DNA of 64,000 nt from Aquilaria yunnanensis (GCA_039654915.1 CM077599.1:26907501-26971500), one strand, 5' to 3'. Numbered from the stretch's first letter, positions 11,339 through 35,849 are shown. Notes: generated from the sequence alone by a model not told the origin. A program made the numbers and translations.

Positions 11339-14300
11339 ATGGAATTGGCATCTGAACGTGTGTGTTATGTTCACTGCAACTTCTGCAACATCATTTTAGC
11401 GGTAATAGTATTTGTATTACCTCTTAGTTCATATATATTATATGTTACACGACTATATTTGATGAATATATACACACACGCGTGCGTGCTAGCTTTATTG
11501 TAATTTGAAATTGAGTTTAGGAAATTGATTTGGTCAATTTAGTCAATTTCTCTGGAAGAGATGAATCAACTGGGTAGCCAGAAGATCAGACATGCAGCCT
11601 GAAGTTTCAGTCTTGTCAAGAAGCTGATGGGGCGTAGGCAAATTAAGGGTTATGGATTATTGGTCATCAGTTGTCAAAGCAGATGCAAAAAAAGGAAATA
11701 GTTTCCAGAGATTCCAATTCATATCAGTACTGCCGTTTAGATTATGAAATTGTCTAAAATTTAAAAAGAAAAACCTGAGAAATTCTAATTAAGAAAGATT
11801 ACATCTTTTGTTTTCTCTCAAATCCCCAACTTGAAATTCTCATCTATCGATATGGGAATTAAAGTTTAATTTGCTGTGAAAAATATGCAGTTGAAAAGTG
11901 CTGCTGGCAAAAAGGATAAATCTTGAGGGCAATAATGTTGCATATATAGAGATGAAAACAAACCCAATTTAAGTATCTTGATTGTGTTAGTTGATTGCAA
12001 ATAAGGTAGGGGAACTGTTGATTTTCGCTTGCAGATGATAGGGCCGGCTAGCTAGCTAGAACTACTAGCTAGGGTTCTTCTTATAAATGGACTAAAGTGT
12101 GTGTGTGTGTGTGTCTGTATGGACATAGCCAGTGGCTAGCTTTTCAGTGTTCTTAGTGTCCAGTTTCTACTCTTCTTGGTCTTAATTCATGATTTCTCTC
12201 TCTCTCTCTCTCTCTCTACATTTGTATTTGTGTGTGTAGGTGTGGATGTGGGTGTGGGTGTGGGTGTGCACAGCATGAACTGATGTATCATTTAAAAAAT
12301 GAAAAGATCAGAAAAGGGTTGTTTGATCAAAGTAGTTGTTTTGTCTTGTTAATCCTAATTGCACGTTTTCATGTTTGTTCTCTCTTTCAAGTACCCAAGT
12401 AGGTGTCTTTCCTTCTTTGTATAAGAACTTTGTCATAGCACATACCAAATGCACTTTCTCTCTCCCCCTCTTTTTAATTTGTCTGCCTTTTCAATTTATT
12501 TATATTTACTAAATCGTATATTTTAGATCCTTGATTTGGACTACATGCATATGTATTCTCATCCTTTTTTAATTCCCTTTTCAAAAAGAGAAGAAAAGAA
12601 AAAAAAATAAGGGGAAAAAAGGTGGGAAAAAAGAGGACTGATGAAATAATGGTGCAGATGCATGGTAGCTAGCTAGCTAGCACAAACATGATTCAGTAAG
12701 GTGATCAGTAGAACAGTCTCTTCAGTATTGATGAATCATCTTTAATTTGTTGCTTTTGGATACGCCTGGTGAAGATGGGGCTTTGAATTATGGTTTCTGT
12801 TCAAGTCAAGTCCCTTTCATGCATCATCTTTATCATTGGCAATAGCCCTTGCTGTGTCAGGCGCACCCAAAGCTACTTCTGACTGATCTCAGGCAAGCTA
12901 TATTGAATAATTGGGAGCCAGGATCGAGGCTTCTTATTTCCTCCTTGTTATTGCCCCTAAAACCAAAACATGCCCATAATAAATTAAGTACTTCCATATT
13001 CCTGATCCCTCTAGCCACCCAGTTCTCACACTCTCCTCCTCTTCTTCCTTCCTCCTTTTCTCTTGTGCATGCATATATATAGATACTAGCTAGCAGCAGT
13101 ACTTTTAATTAACATAAGTTTCTGGGTAGAAAGATTGTTGTTGATACATAGATGTGTTGAAATTTGTGTGCTGCAGGTGAGTGTTCCATGCAACAGTCTG
13201 CTGAACATAGTGACAGTGAGATGTGGGCACTGTGCAAATCTGTTGTCTGTAAACATGGGAGCTTCTCTTCAACCTGCAGCTCCCCCTCCACATCCCCAAG
13301 TAATTATTAACATCACTAGCTAGCTTTTTTCTCCTTACATTTTTTTCCAGGCTTACCTGATGACTGAAATCTGTGACAAGCTCCTCCTTGGGTATAATAA
13401 ATCATGATTTGTGTGCAGAAACAGCAGATTATGAGCACGAGTTTTGAAGGCTATTATTCAAACAGTAATGGTAATAAGGACTGCAGTGGGTCTTCATCTT
13501 CTTCCAAATGCAATAATATTTTTAGGTCCCCAGACCTGCAGCAAGAATCCCCCAGAATGCCTCCTCGTCGTTAGCTCTCTCTCCCCCCCCTCTCTCTCAT
13601 AAAGATTATTCTTTTCTGTGCTTTTTTTCTTTTTCTTTTATTCTATATGATCTTATACCTCTAATATATTTTCATAATATATAGAAGTAATTTTCTCAGA
13701 GATAATGCCGGTAAGAATTGATGATAGTAATCCTTTACATTTTGTTCCTACTAATTAAACTTCACAGTTTTCCCTAAAGGTTGGAACTTTCTTTTTTCCA
13801 TTTGAGTCCTAAAAATAAATATTTTTTAAAATTATTTTTATTTTATATGAACTAATTCTATTTTAAAATATTACTATTAATTCCTTGTTCCAGTCCATAC
13901 TGTTTATTATTCATTTGAATCTTTATTTAGAATTATTTAAATTGAGACATATGTAAATAACTAGCCAGCATGACCATAAATTAAAAGCAATGTGCAAGAA
14001 ATTTGACTTATGACCTATATATGTGCTTTAAAAATATAGGACTTGTGCTTTAACAATATAGGACTTGTTATCCATATATAATTTTTCAAAGGTATGAATA
14101 AAATTTAGAATTTATTTTGACATTTAAATATTCTTAATTTTCATCAACACCTACCTTAAAATATAGATGATGAGGAAAACCTTTTGAGGCAATATCATTT
14201 ACAATATCAACCAAGCAAGCTAGTCCTAGCTAATAACTCACAATAGAAGTCATGTCTAGAAACTCTTCAGCGTGTTTAGGCATTTTATCTTCTTTTTTCC

Positions 14301-15929
14301 TTTTTGAATTTTCATAAACATATGGCTCCAATATTTAATTTATTTAAGATAACTGTGATAAATAGACACATAATTAAAATACTGTTTTCTCACTAAATAA
14401 TCCCATGATAATTACACGGAATGATGTGTGTGTTATTATTTTAATTCAAATAATTCATATTATTAGTGATCATATATTTTACTCTCCATCGCAAAAATGA
14501 TGAACTATATATGTTTTTAGGCTATCCCGAAAGGGTTGAACCATTTCCTTTTTAAAAAATTAGTGTCCTTATTTAAACTGTTATTACACAAAACTAATAG
14601 AAGATATTTTACCTTTTTTAATCCTTATTTAAACTATCACAATATAAAATTTAAAATAGATTTTTTTTCTAAATTATAATTTCAAGGGAAAAAATGAAAA
14701 AAAAATATAAATTATACATATTTTAATCTCCATATCAAGAGAAATATTTCATCCATTATAGAAAAAATGGAATATTTAGTAAGAGAAAATTTTACAAAAA
14801 TTTTAGCACTTGTTATTGCATTGTTCAATTTAGCTCACAATATAAATTTGTAATTCCACAATCACATACTGTGTAGTGCCAGAGAGAATAATCCTAATCT
14901 AAACTACAAAATTGGGCTCTAATTCAACTTTATTAAGCATTTGTATGGTCATTTTTTTCCTTTTTGGTTGAATATTCACATGCATAGATTTAAAATATTA
15001 TCTTAATTAATATATACTTGTATTTATCATTTGATTGAATTAATCTCTTTAATTATATACGATCACATATTAACACGTACAGCTCCAGAGAAGAGACAAC
15101 GCGTTCCTTCTGCATATAATAGATTCATTAAGTAAGTTCACTCACTATTATTTTTTATTTATTTTTCAGGCACAGACACGTGCACACATATAAATATATG
15201 TCAACTATGGTTTTTCTTTTATTTTTGAAAATAAGAAGTTAATTATTGGCTAGTCTTTTATTTTGATAATCATACTCCTAATTTATTTTTCTCAATTGAT
15301 TGGGAATAGGGAAGAAATACAAAGGATTAAAGCTAGCAACCCGGACATCAGCCACAGGGAAGCTTTTAGCGCTGCTGCAAAAAATGTAGGTTCATTTGAT
15401 TTTATTTTTTGACTTAAATTTAACTTAAATTTATTTATATTGTTATATCTGTTAAAAGAATTTTTTTTTAAAAATTATATTTTGAAACTACAAAACTTAT
15501 AGTTTTCAAAAAATATATTTTTATAAAAAATATAAAATAAGATATAAATAAATTTATGTCAAACTTAAATTAAAAAACTAAAATGGATTATAGAGAACTT
15601 GAGACTGAGGAGTATGAATTTATATGTTTTTCTTTTCTTGAGGGGGCGGCGGAGGGAGGCGATCGATGAGGAAATTGGTGTGGGTTTGACATTTATAAGT
15701 ATTACATTGTAGCTTCCGTATAACACGTTCGGAATAGGTTTAACATGATGATATTTATTATTGTTGTTGTTGTTATTGTTGTTTTTTTAATTTTTATTAT
15801 TATAAAAAGAGCCTAAAAGAAATGAAAATAAAAATAATTAATTAGTTTAATTTATTTGTCTTAATATGTTAACAGTGGGCACATTTCCCTCACATTCACT
15901 TTGGGCTAAATATGGATGGCAGCAACTAA
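11339..15929 (+). CDS. YAB2: YABBY transcription factor, YAB2-like (C-terminally truncated frame)
   Basis: Six exons: 11339-11401, 13177-13299, 13419-13569, 15083-15131, 15310-15385 and 15876-15929, giving 171 codons plus stop. All introns are GT-AG. The exon 3 donor (GTTAGC at 13570) is weak but restores phase. Residues 13-40 form the YABBY C2C2 zinc finger (C13, C16, C37, C40, with RCGHC). A serine/asparagine-rich linker follows, then the HMG-like YABBY domain from about residue 113 ([40 protein letters not shown]). YABBY proteins are plant-specific nuclear DNA-binding factors specifying abaxial identity and lamina growth of leaves and floral organs. The HFPHIHFGL ending points to the YAB2/YAB5 group. 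The frame stops at TAA 15927, and 19 further in-frame codons look conserved. The DNA-binding parts are complete. Confidence 0.9.
12097..12268 (+). repeat. Microsatellite cluster in YABBY intron 1
   Basis: A (GT)n run at 12097-12114, a (TC)n run at 12195-12217 and a GGGTGT-type repeat at about 12240-12268 lie within 170 bp. AGCTAGCTAG words recur nearby (12047-12070, 12668-12682). The 1.78-kb intron contains no other recognised feature. Confidence 0.8.
13570..15082 (+). other. YABBY intron 3, no recognised insertion
   Basis: AT-rich intron of 1.51 kb between the exon carrying the linker and the first YABBY-domain exon. A short direct repeat (AATATAGGACTTGT) lies at 14034-14070. No gene or defined mobile element was recognised. 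Confidence 0.5.
15402..15582. mobile_element. Small inverted-repeat (MITE-like) element in YABBY intron 5
   Basis: TTGACTTAAATTTAACTTAAATTTATTTATAT at the left is matched in reverse by ATATAAATAAATTTATGTCAAACTTAAATT at the right, enclosing a short A/T spacer. The size and hairpin form suggest a MITE in the 490-bp intron. No target duplication was resolved. Confidence 0.5.
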
Positions 15930-15989
15930 GCGAAGCTTGACCAGGCAGTTGTTGGTGAGGGTTCTCAAAAGTCCCATGGTTTCTACTAA
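15930..15989 (+). pseudogene. Orphaned YABBY C-terminal tail behind an in-frame TAA
   Basis: Immediately after the TAA at 15927-15929, the same frame stays open for 19 codons and ends in a second stop, TAA at 15987-15989. The encoded tail contains AKLDQ and GEG...Q, as expected for the usual C-terminus of YAB2-type proteins, where AKLDQ or AKMDQ plus an acidic-glycine segment follows the FGL..D motif. It is therefore either a remnant beyond a nonsense mutation or would be reached only by readthrough. Confidence 0.7.
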
Positions 15990-18240
15990 ATCAAATTATT
16001 AAGTATAATTACAGTACTACTGCTGTGTGTAATTTAGTTGATGATCTAATAATAACACTTAATTTCTAATTGCTCTATCAACATTAGCTAGCTTGAGGGA
16101 AAATTAAAGGCAATTTTTTCCCCTCAGACTAGCCCAATATCGAGCCAATATCATCAACATATCGTGTGTTTCTCTTTTCTCACACTACTCTTCATAATTC
16201 ATATATATTGGATTTAATTATTCTGCATGATCTGCTAATTAATTTTCAAGTATAAGTTTATATATATACCTTAATTTTACATTATTAATTTTTTGATCAA
16301 GTTTATGTTTCTCTCTCTTGTCCACTACTAGCAGCGGGCATATATATATAGGACCACATGACCAATATGACAATTATTTTTGCATTATTAGTGTTTAATT
16401 TAATTATTTCCCAAAATAAAATCACATAGAAAAATCTCATAAATCTGTTAATTAACCACGTGATCACATGATTTTAACGAACTTGATTCATTGGACTAAT
16501 TATCGTGACGAACCATACAAGTTCAATAAGCTCGGTGAGCATGAGGATTAGAGTTCAAAGTCTATTGAAGACCTTAGTTTGTTCATATACTCCTTTATTC
16601 AATATAAATGAATTTATATATATTTTTTCAATATTCTTTTAACTTTACTTGTATTATGAATTTTTTTGTCAAAAAATAAAGGTGAACTAAGGGCATCACA
16701 AAAAACATGAGCTTTCACACCATATGAAAACAAGTCTCAGATCTAAAGGTGGAGCTAAGGGGGCTGGGGGCGTCTCGCCCCTAACTCCATAATATTTGTT
16801 ATAATTATATATATGATGTGTTTTTTAGAATTATTTTAGAAAATTAAATAGTAAAAAATATATAGAACAACACAAATAGTAAAGAAAGTAAAAGAATTTT
16901 ATTTTAGTTTTTTATGTAAAATTTTTTACCCAATATTAATATATTAGCCATCTATTTATTAATTTTTTACTCAGTTAAAAATCTAATTAATTTTTTTATG
17001 TTCTTATTTTCACATCAGTTAAATAGTTTGTTAAAGTAAAATATTATAGCTCATATATAAAAACCACATAGCTTATTTTTAAGGCATATGAAATTAAGAT
17101 AAAGAGGTCACACAAAACATCACGAAAAAGAATAGCTTGCAGCAGGAGAGAGTTCCGAAGCATTATGTAGCAATTTTTGTTTTTATTTTTTTGTATTTTT
17201 TTTACTTATATGTTTATTGATTTTATCTTGCGGGTTTGATGGTGATTTTTTTAGTCATCCAAACAATATAAAATACCTCTTATTACACTCGGCAAAAAAT
17301 TGTGTCACTGCTATCACAATAATTTTTGCAAGTTAAAACTTGCAATTGCAACTTTTCCATTCTTTATGTTGCCCACCATCTAATTTAGGTGACTTACTTT
17401 TTAAATTTTTTATTTCTTTATTTTTTATTATTGATTTCAGTGAATTTAATTATACTAAAATCACTCATAAGTGCAGAGATTGAAATTTGTAATTTTCAAT
17501 ATTTTTAATTATAAGGACTCAAATTATAATTTTAGAATTTTTTCCTGTATTTTGAATAATTATTTTTTTATATTAAATTCAAGAATTAATTGTTGTTGAT
17601 AGTAAATTGGACAAGCTTTATAAGACAAGAGAGTATATATTTTTGTTTGTATATATCGTCTTGCTGTTAAAAAATACCTTACGGAAACACTCACATTAAA
17701 TACCAATAGCGAAATTTTTGAAGAAAATGAAAACTAAATGTAATTCGACATAAATTAATGCCATAAGTTTCTTTTCCTTCGAAAATTTTTGTATTTTAAA
17801 ATGAAAAATTAGTAGGATAGATTTACATGTAGTTTGTTTTTTATGTACGTACTAACAAAAAGGTTCTGTTCTTTATGGCGGGCAACGTATTTGAGGCATG
17901 TTTTGATTTCTTCGAATTAAATCAATTCATACTCTAATTAAGTTGGTGTATTTTGTATTCTCTTCGATGTGAAATTTTAAAAAGGTAAAGGCATGAATTA
18001 TTAAAATATAATAATATATACACAACTTAACATGTACGAAAAAATGAAATAATAATAATAATAAAACTTGTTGAAATGGATATTGTAACAAATAAAGCCA
18101 TCGAAGGGCAACAACGTTTGATGATAACAAGTAGCATAAAATAGAGATCCGACGTCAATTTTATCCTTCAGTTTGAAAAACAAGCTAGCAAAAAAAGTCA
18201 GCAAACCCTAAGAATTTCCTCCAAAAGAAAAACAAACGTC
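15990..18240. other. Intergenic between YABBY and the UBP gene, no gene recognised
   Basis: AT-rich DNA. It includes a short GC-rich island at 16745-16790 (GGTGGAGCTAAGGGGGC-type), which resembles terminal fragments of dispersed plant repeats but is not assignable. A pure TA-rich segment lies near 16339-16352. No open frame with coding character was seen. Confidence 0.5.
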
Positions 18241-18246
18241 GAAGAA

Positions 18247-18600
18247 TTATGAATTGTGAAATTGGCTCTTCGTCGTGCTGAGGTCATAATTAACAAGAAA
18301 ATCAAACCCTAGTTTCAAAAGAACAATGATATTGTTACAAGCTGTGACGCCCAAAGTTTTTTTTTCCCATCGTTGATTCCAATTTTGATGCGTCCTGTTG
18401 ATGGTACAAAACCCACTGGCGATGAACTTGAGAAGGAAGTCGAAAATACTAATGGACTGTGATTCCTCCAGCCTGCATGGCCTGTGTGCAGTAGCATATC
18501 CCACTGTGTTGTAGAAAATGGAAACGCGTGGTTTGATATATAGAGGAAGAGGGCAGAAGAGGGGGGGAGAGAAAACTTAGGGTTTTGTCCGTTGGGAAAG
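18247..18600 (-). other. Promoter/first-exon-like segment of unknown identity
   Basis: Read on the - strand, a telo-box-like AAACCCTAA motif (about 18574-18583) is followed by a CT-rich leader, a TATA-like CTATATATC and two overlapping short open frames of 85 and 60 codons (18504 and 18497 downward). Telo-box plus CT-rich leader is common at plant housekeeping gene starts. I do not recognise either peptide and found no convincing downstream exons. It may be the relic of a gene 5' end or chance. Confidence 0.25.
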
Positions 18601-18603
18601 AGG

Positions 18604-20706
18604 GTGAACAGTTACAGAATCTGTAATGTCAAATCATATTTGGTGTTTTCGAAGTTTGTGAGGAGTGGGTCTTGCTCAAAAGTTAGGTGGTCTCTACTTT
18701 CGTTAATATCATCAACAGCATTCTACAAAATCATGAAAAGTTGAAAAAAAAAAAAGTTTAGAAGTGGTAGTAATTTTATAAAATTTTAGTGTGAAATTTT
18801 TATAAAATTTTAGTAATGGATATGGTAGTAATACATTTTATTTATTATTGAGTTGTCATGTCCTATGTAATTAATAAACTGCGAAAAGAGAAATGAACTT
18901 ATCTGCATTTTTATTAAAAAAAACATGGTTATGTGTATAAAAGACAAGTGGTTTGTTTAAAAAAAAACATGGTTACTATCGCAAATTTGATCTAGACAGT
19001 GCCAGAGATTTAGAAAACCTATTTAATCATAATTTTTTTAGTATTAGGGTTTTAATTTGTAAAAATTATGCACTTATTATCTCAAGCGCTGAAACCAACC
19101 ACAAATTTAATTCTCAAACGAAGAGTTGAACTGTTAGCGGAAGAGTTTTCAGACTCGCATAATTTAAGATCTGAATATAATTAAAGTCCTATCAAATCTA
19201 CTAATTTGAAAAATTACTTTTCCCGTTTATTTGTGCTCATTTTCTCATTATTAGTGTCGTATATAGCGATTTTGTTTTATTATTATTATTTTTTTTTACT
19301 TTGCATAGTGTACAAGAGAATGTTGAAAAAGAAAAAAGGGAATGTTGAAAACAAAATATAGTAATTACTAAATGAATTTCGGGTGTGACGAAGCAGGAAA
19401 TCAGGGGAAAAAGGCAAGAAGCAGAAGACAGAAGTCAGACGAGTGACAAATCACTGCTTTGGTTGCTGGCCCGAGATACTTTCTGATTTCCCACTTGATT
19501 CCGCTCCCCTTTCTATCATAACCTCTTTACCTTATGTCCCTACCCTACTCCAATTCCAATTCCAGTTCTAATTCCAACCCTCCACTCTTTTTCTTTCCCC
19601 AAAACTTGGGCTCTATATACCTAACAATCTTATTCATTGTTTCTTCAACCTTCTGAACCTCCACTGGCGTGATTAGGATTGATTGGAAAACCGATGGAAA
19701 AGAGTTGTGTAACTGATAAAACGTTACGAGGTAATTGATGGTCAAATCGAACATCCGAGTTAGAAGCATAGGGTGCCCAAGTGAGGATTTTGAGCCACAT
19801 AAATGTTTGGGGAAAGATTGAGACAGAAGCATGTAGAGAACTGGTCCCCCCCAGCCGGCCGGCCCACGGCTCATGTTCAATGAATCAGTGGTGATGTACT
19901 GCAATAAAACAGAGAGGCTGAGCTTAATCTTAAAATCTTTGCACAAATGTGGAAAGAGAAGTGGTCCACCTCCAACTCTGGCCCTGGGGAAAGCTCTTGT
20001 TCCATAATTCATCTTATCCTCCAATATCTGCTCTATTGATTTCACCAATCTCTGTGCGAGAGGCCACATGGGACTTTGAACCCTCGAACTCGCGCAGCTC
20101 AACTGGTGACTTACGCCACTCGAGCTACCCTTCCGGGTTAACTTCACAATTCTCTGAATGATACTTAATAGCTCAAAATAAACAGATAAATACCAAGGCC
20201 TCTTTCCTACTAACTGAATTTACTGTGTTACAGAATGAGGCATGAAATGCTTGAGATGTATGGCTGAAAAGGCATTTTTGTAGAGTGTGAATTAGTGAAT
20301 CAATCAGTGCACTATATTTTTCATCAGTTGTACAATAGCTCCACAACAATACACTTCCATGGAGGCCAAAAAATAAGCTCTTTTTGGTATATGGTACTCA
20401 AAACTCTGAAAGAAAACGTTATACGTTTCCTTCAACATATGGTTAAGAGGTCCATAAGAGGTCCACAAAAAAATCTATCTTCCAATCTTTGAATTTGTCA
20501 CTATGTTACAGCCTGAACGGCAATTCCACTAACCTCGAACCTATCTTCAACTCAAGTCCATTCCAGGGCAGCATGATTTGAAGCAGATAATGCCGAAACA
20601 ATAAAATGACACCTGCTAAGTTACTTGCAAGGTGGAAAGAATGCGGGTCTCTTCGTTGAAACGCCTAATTGAATTGCATGTTAGGTATTAATCCTCACCT
20701 CTTACT
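18604..20706. other. Intergenic DNA downstream of the UBP gene
   Basis: Contains a repeated AAAAAACATGGTTA word (18924 and 18965), a TTGGAA-type hexamer run on the - strand near 19548-19578 and a SINE-like segment at 20060-20140. A 200-codon - strand frame (20147 to 19545) passes through the SINE-like segment and ends in the hexamer run. It has no recognised domain and is not called a gene. The 3' UTR of the UBP gene should lie in its upper part. Confidence 0.5.
20060..20140 (-). mobile_element. Possible tRNA-derived SINE head
   Basis: On the - strand, GGTAGCTCGAGTGG resembles a pol III A box. It is followed about 30 bp later by GCGAGTTCGAGGGTTC, resembling a B box, which is the arrangement in plant SINE heads. 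The 3' body and tail of the element were not delimited and no target duplication was found. Confidence 0.4.
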
Positions 20707-32796
<12,090 letters not shown>

Positions 32797-32873
32797 TTCT
32801 AGAGTGAAGAAGCAATGGCAGAAGAATATGGTGCAGAGAAGAGATAGAGAGATCGGAAGAGAGGGAATCAGGT

Positions 32874-32972
32874 TTAAAAACGCAGAGAGGAAATGCAGAT
32901 CCTTTTGCTCTCCATGAACGAGAGAGAGAGAGGGGGAGGGGCGGATTTGTTGACAGAAACAAGTGGAGGCAT
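32874..32972 (-). other. Candidate upstream ORF in the UBP leader
   Basis: On the - strand an ATG at 32972 opens a 32-codon frame ending TAA at 32874, with a second in-frame ATG at 32915. It lies 77 bp before the main start codon, in a CT-rich leader-like segment. If transcription begins above 32972, ribosomes would meet it first, and it could lower translation of the protease. The transcription start is unknown. Confidence 0.35.
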
Positions 32973-33039
32973 TTCCGTGAAGAGGATTTAAGGAGGGAAA
33001 TAAAAATTGTTTTAGGAGTAGCGATTTTTGGTACAAATT

Positions 33040-34629
33040 TTTTTAAATTTTTTATTGCCCCTTAGGACACGATGGGAGTAGACAAGTATTGTGCGGAAAA
33101 AAACCAATGCAATAATCTTACATCACTTTTCGGTTGGTTTTATTGTAAGGTTTTATAATGCAAAAGAATTTATATTATACTAACAACAATTTTGTGCATT
33201 AAAAAACTTTGTCTCAACTTACAACTCGATGACGTTATGTTTTCACTACATTCGAATTATCTATGTTCCTTTCTTTAGATCTTTTAATTAGGAGATTTAA
33301 TCTCGTACCTTACAATTTGTACCAATACAAAAATGGTAGGGTATGGCTCTTCTCATACTATTTTATGTACCGATTATTATCATGCATTTCAATTATTTCT
33401 TATCGCATTTTACAACCTTGGAAATGATATTTTTTAAAAAATTAGTTTTAATATTTTTAAGTAAAACTTATAACTATCATGTGTGATTGGTTAATTTTAT
33501 AATAATAAAAGTACAATAGGTGAAAATAATATTATTGAAAATGCATCATTCTAACGATATCATTATATTCGGGGAGAAACTCTAACTCGCAACACATGAC
33601 TTTAATTATTTGTTCAATGTACTATCATATAGTGTTGAAAAGTTATTGTTATTGCAACTTTATTACCCCAGTGTGAATCCAGATTCAATAAAGATTGATT
33701 TTGATAATGTTCTAAAACTGACTAAATAATCATCAGCTTAGTTCAACAACTAGCTATATTGACAAAATTTTACAATATATTATTATCTGTTTTTTTATGG
33801 ATAGACATAACTCTATAGTCTACACATCATGAACTTCCATCTCCGATCTCTTATTTGGAAATGTAATTTTTTATGAGATTTTGCTAATGGGTAGGAATTT
33901 TTGACCTTTTGTTGCCAGCTCTTTTTTTATCCCATGGTAACGTCGAGTATTTAAACTAGTCAGTTAATTATATGATAATAAATTTTTTTATATTTAAAAA
34001 AATTTTGTACATTTTATTTTTTATATCTAAAAATTATATTCTTATTATATTTTTGTGTTAGAAAAACTCTTAATTAATCTAGATATATGTCTCATGCACA
34101 CTTGCATTTTTCTGGTTGGTATGTTTTATATGTTACTATATTATATTCATATGTATGTGGTACCTTTATATGTATATATGCATAAACTTATTTAAAATTG
34201 ATACATCCATCTCACTTACTTTGGAAAAAGTGGTAAAAGGACACCATGGGGAAAGGAAGCCAATAGTTCAACTCCTTCCCCTTCACAATGTCTTTTAAAG
34301 ATAGTTTGGACGCATTTCGAGTCCCATAAAAGCAGACATTTTTTCTTCTTTATACCCATAGAATATCTCTTATCCTACCTATTCTTGAAAAGATGCTTCT
34401 GTCTACAAAAAAAAAAAAAAAGATACAACCAAAAGTAATGTAATACTGCTACTACATTGCATCACTAGAAAATCTGTATGTCATCTTGTACTAGATCTAA
34501 AACCTTATTTATAAGGAAATATTACAAAACGTAACAAAGTGATCAAGATCATAATAGCATAATTGTTCTTAGATAACAAGATATTGCAACTATTGACTTT
34601 TCTGCTAGAGTTATTGCTTATAAAACAAA
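33040..34629. other. Intergenic upstream of the UBP gene, no recognised feature
   Basis: AT-rich DNA without coding frames or defined repeats. It should contain the UBP promoter, but I see no motif strong enough to report. Confidence 0.5.
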
Positions 34630-35243
34630 GAAAAAAATATCAAATTTGTCACTAATATTTTGGGTTGGGAGCAGATATATCACTATAGGTTTTTTTTGCA
34701 CAATCTCCTACTAATATTTTAAAATGGGTCGGATATACCACTGAAGTCTTAATTTAAGAGTGAATATGCCACTAACTATTAAAAATCTAGCAAAAAATGT
34801 TAAAAAGCTAACGAAAAACATTAAAAATAAAAAATTTTAAAATGTTAGGTTAATAATATAAGTTTTAACAAATTTCAAAGAATTTTTGTCATTAGACTTT
34901 CTCTCTCGAATGCCAATAAGGGGATTAGACAACAGAGATAGAGGGAGGGTGGTGGTGGGGCTGGGGCGTTAGTGATGGAGACAGCGATGGGGCTGAAGCG
35001 CTAATGGCAAAAATCAGACTATCTTTTACCAAAAATCTCAAAGGTCCTGATATTTTTTTGAAAGATGTATAATGACCCTAAGATTTCAAAACCTGCTATT
35101 TTTATCATTTTCCATTATTTTCTAACCAGCAATAGCATATTTTGCCCATTTTAAAACATTAGTGGAAAATTGAGCAAAAAAAAACTATAGTGGTATATCC
35201 GCTCTATACCTAAAATATTAATGGCAAATTTGATATTTCTGCC
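34630..35243. mobile_element. Foldback Mutator-like element with 9-bp target duplication
   Basis: The left end (AAATATCAAATTTGTCACTA, ATATATCACTATAGG) and the reverse complement of the right end (AAATATCAAATTTGCCATTA, ATATACCACTATAG) form inverted repeats of roughly 120 bp. TAAAACAAA flanks the element at 34621-34629 and 35244-35252. The centre contains a G-rich patch (34925-35000). No coding content was seen. A 9-bp duplication supports the Mutator superfamily. Confidence 0.8.
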
Positions 35244-35289
35244 TAAAACAAAACTTCACACCAAGAATACAACTTATATATCTAGGTAA

Positions 35290-35524
35290 GGGTAAATTGC
35301 ACCAATGATTGTTAAAAAAAAATGACATAGTTTGAATTTATTGAAAGACAATAACCAAACAGTCAAAATTAAAATTTAAGAATTTGATATTTTACAATTG
35401 CATCAAAGTTGGCACATTTTGCAAGACTATGAACCAATATGCAACAAAAAGTTTTGGGACCAATAGTAAAGGAATCAATTTGTAATGGTAATAATAGGTT
35501 TATGACTAATGGTGCATTTTATCC
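35290..35524. mobile_element. MITE of ~235 bp
   Basis: Starts GGGTAAATTGCACCAATGAT and ends in the near reverse complement (ACTAATGGTGCATTTTATCC). The possible target duplication is imperfect, TCTAGGTAA at 35281-35289 against TATAGGCAA at 35525-35533, suggesting an older insertion. It lies 46 bp from the preceding element. Confidence 0.6.
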
Positions 35525-35849
35525 TATAGGCAACTATATAATTATGTAGTATGTTATTGGGTTATTTATTATTAAGAGCAAAGATCAAAAAAGAAGTGAA
35601 TCATTTTCATCATACCTCCTTATTTTATGCATGAAAAAAGCTATCTCTCAAGATCCAATAAAGAGTGTTGGCAAATGGATGGGACACTTTTAAATTTAGG
35701 TAGAATGGTCCTGAATCATCGCATCTTTTTTAAATAATGATTTGATATTGTTCCAAAAAATCTTGAAGGTTTATTAGGATAAGATGTTGCATTGTAAAGT
35801 TTGCTAAAGAGTCAATCATATGACTTTTTAGGACCTAAGGTAAGATTGC

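Noticed and set aside
19545..20147. 200-codon - strand open frame downstream of the UBP gene
   Set aside because: No recognised domain. It begins in a SINE-like segment and ends in a translated TTGGAA-type hexamer run (ELELELELE).
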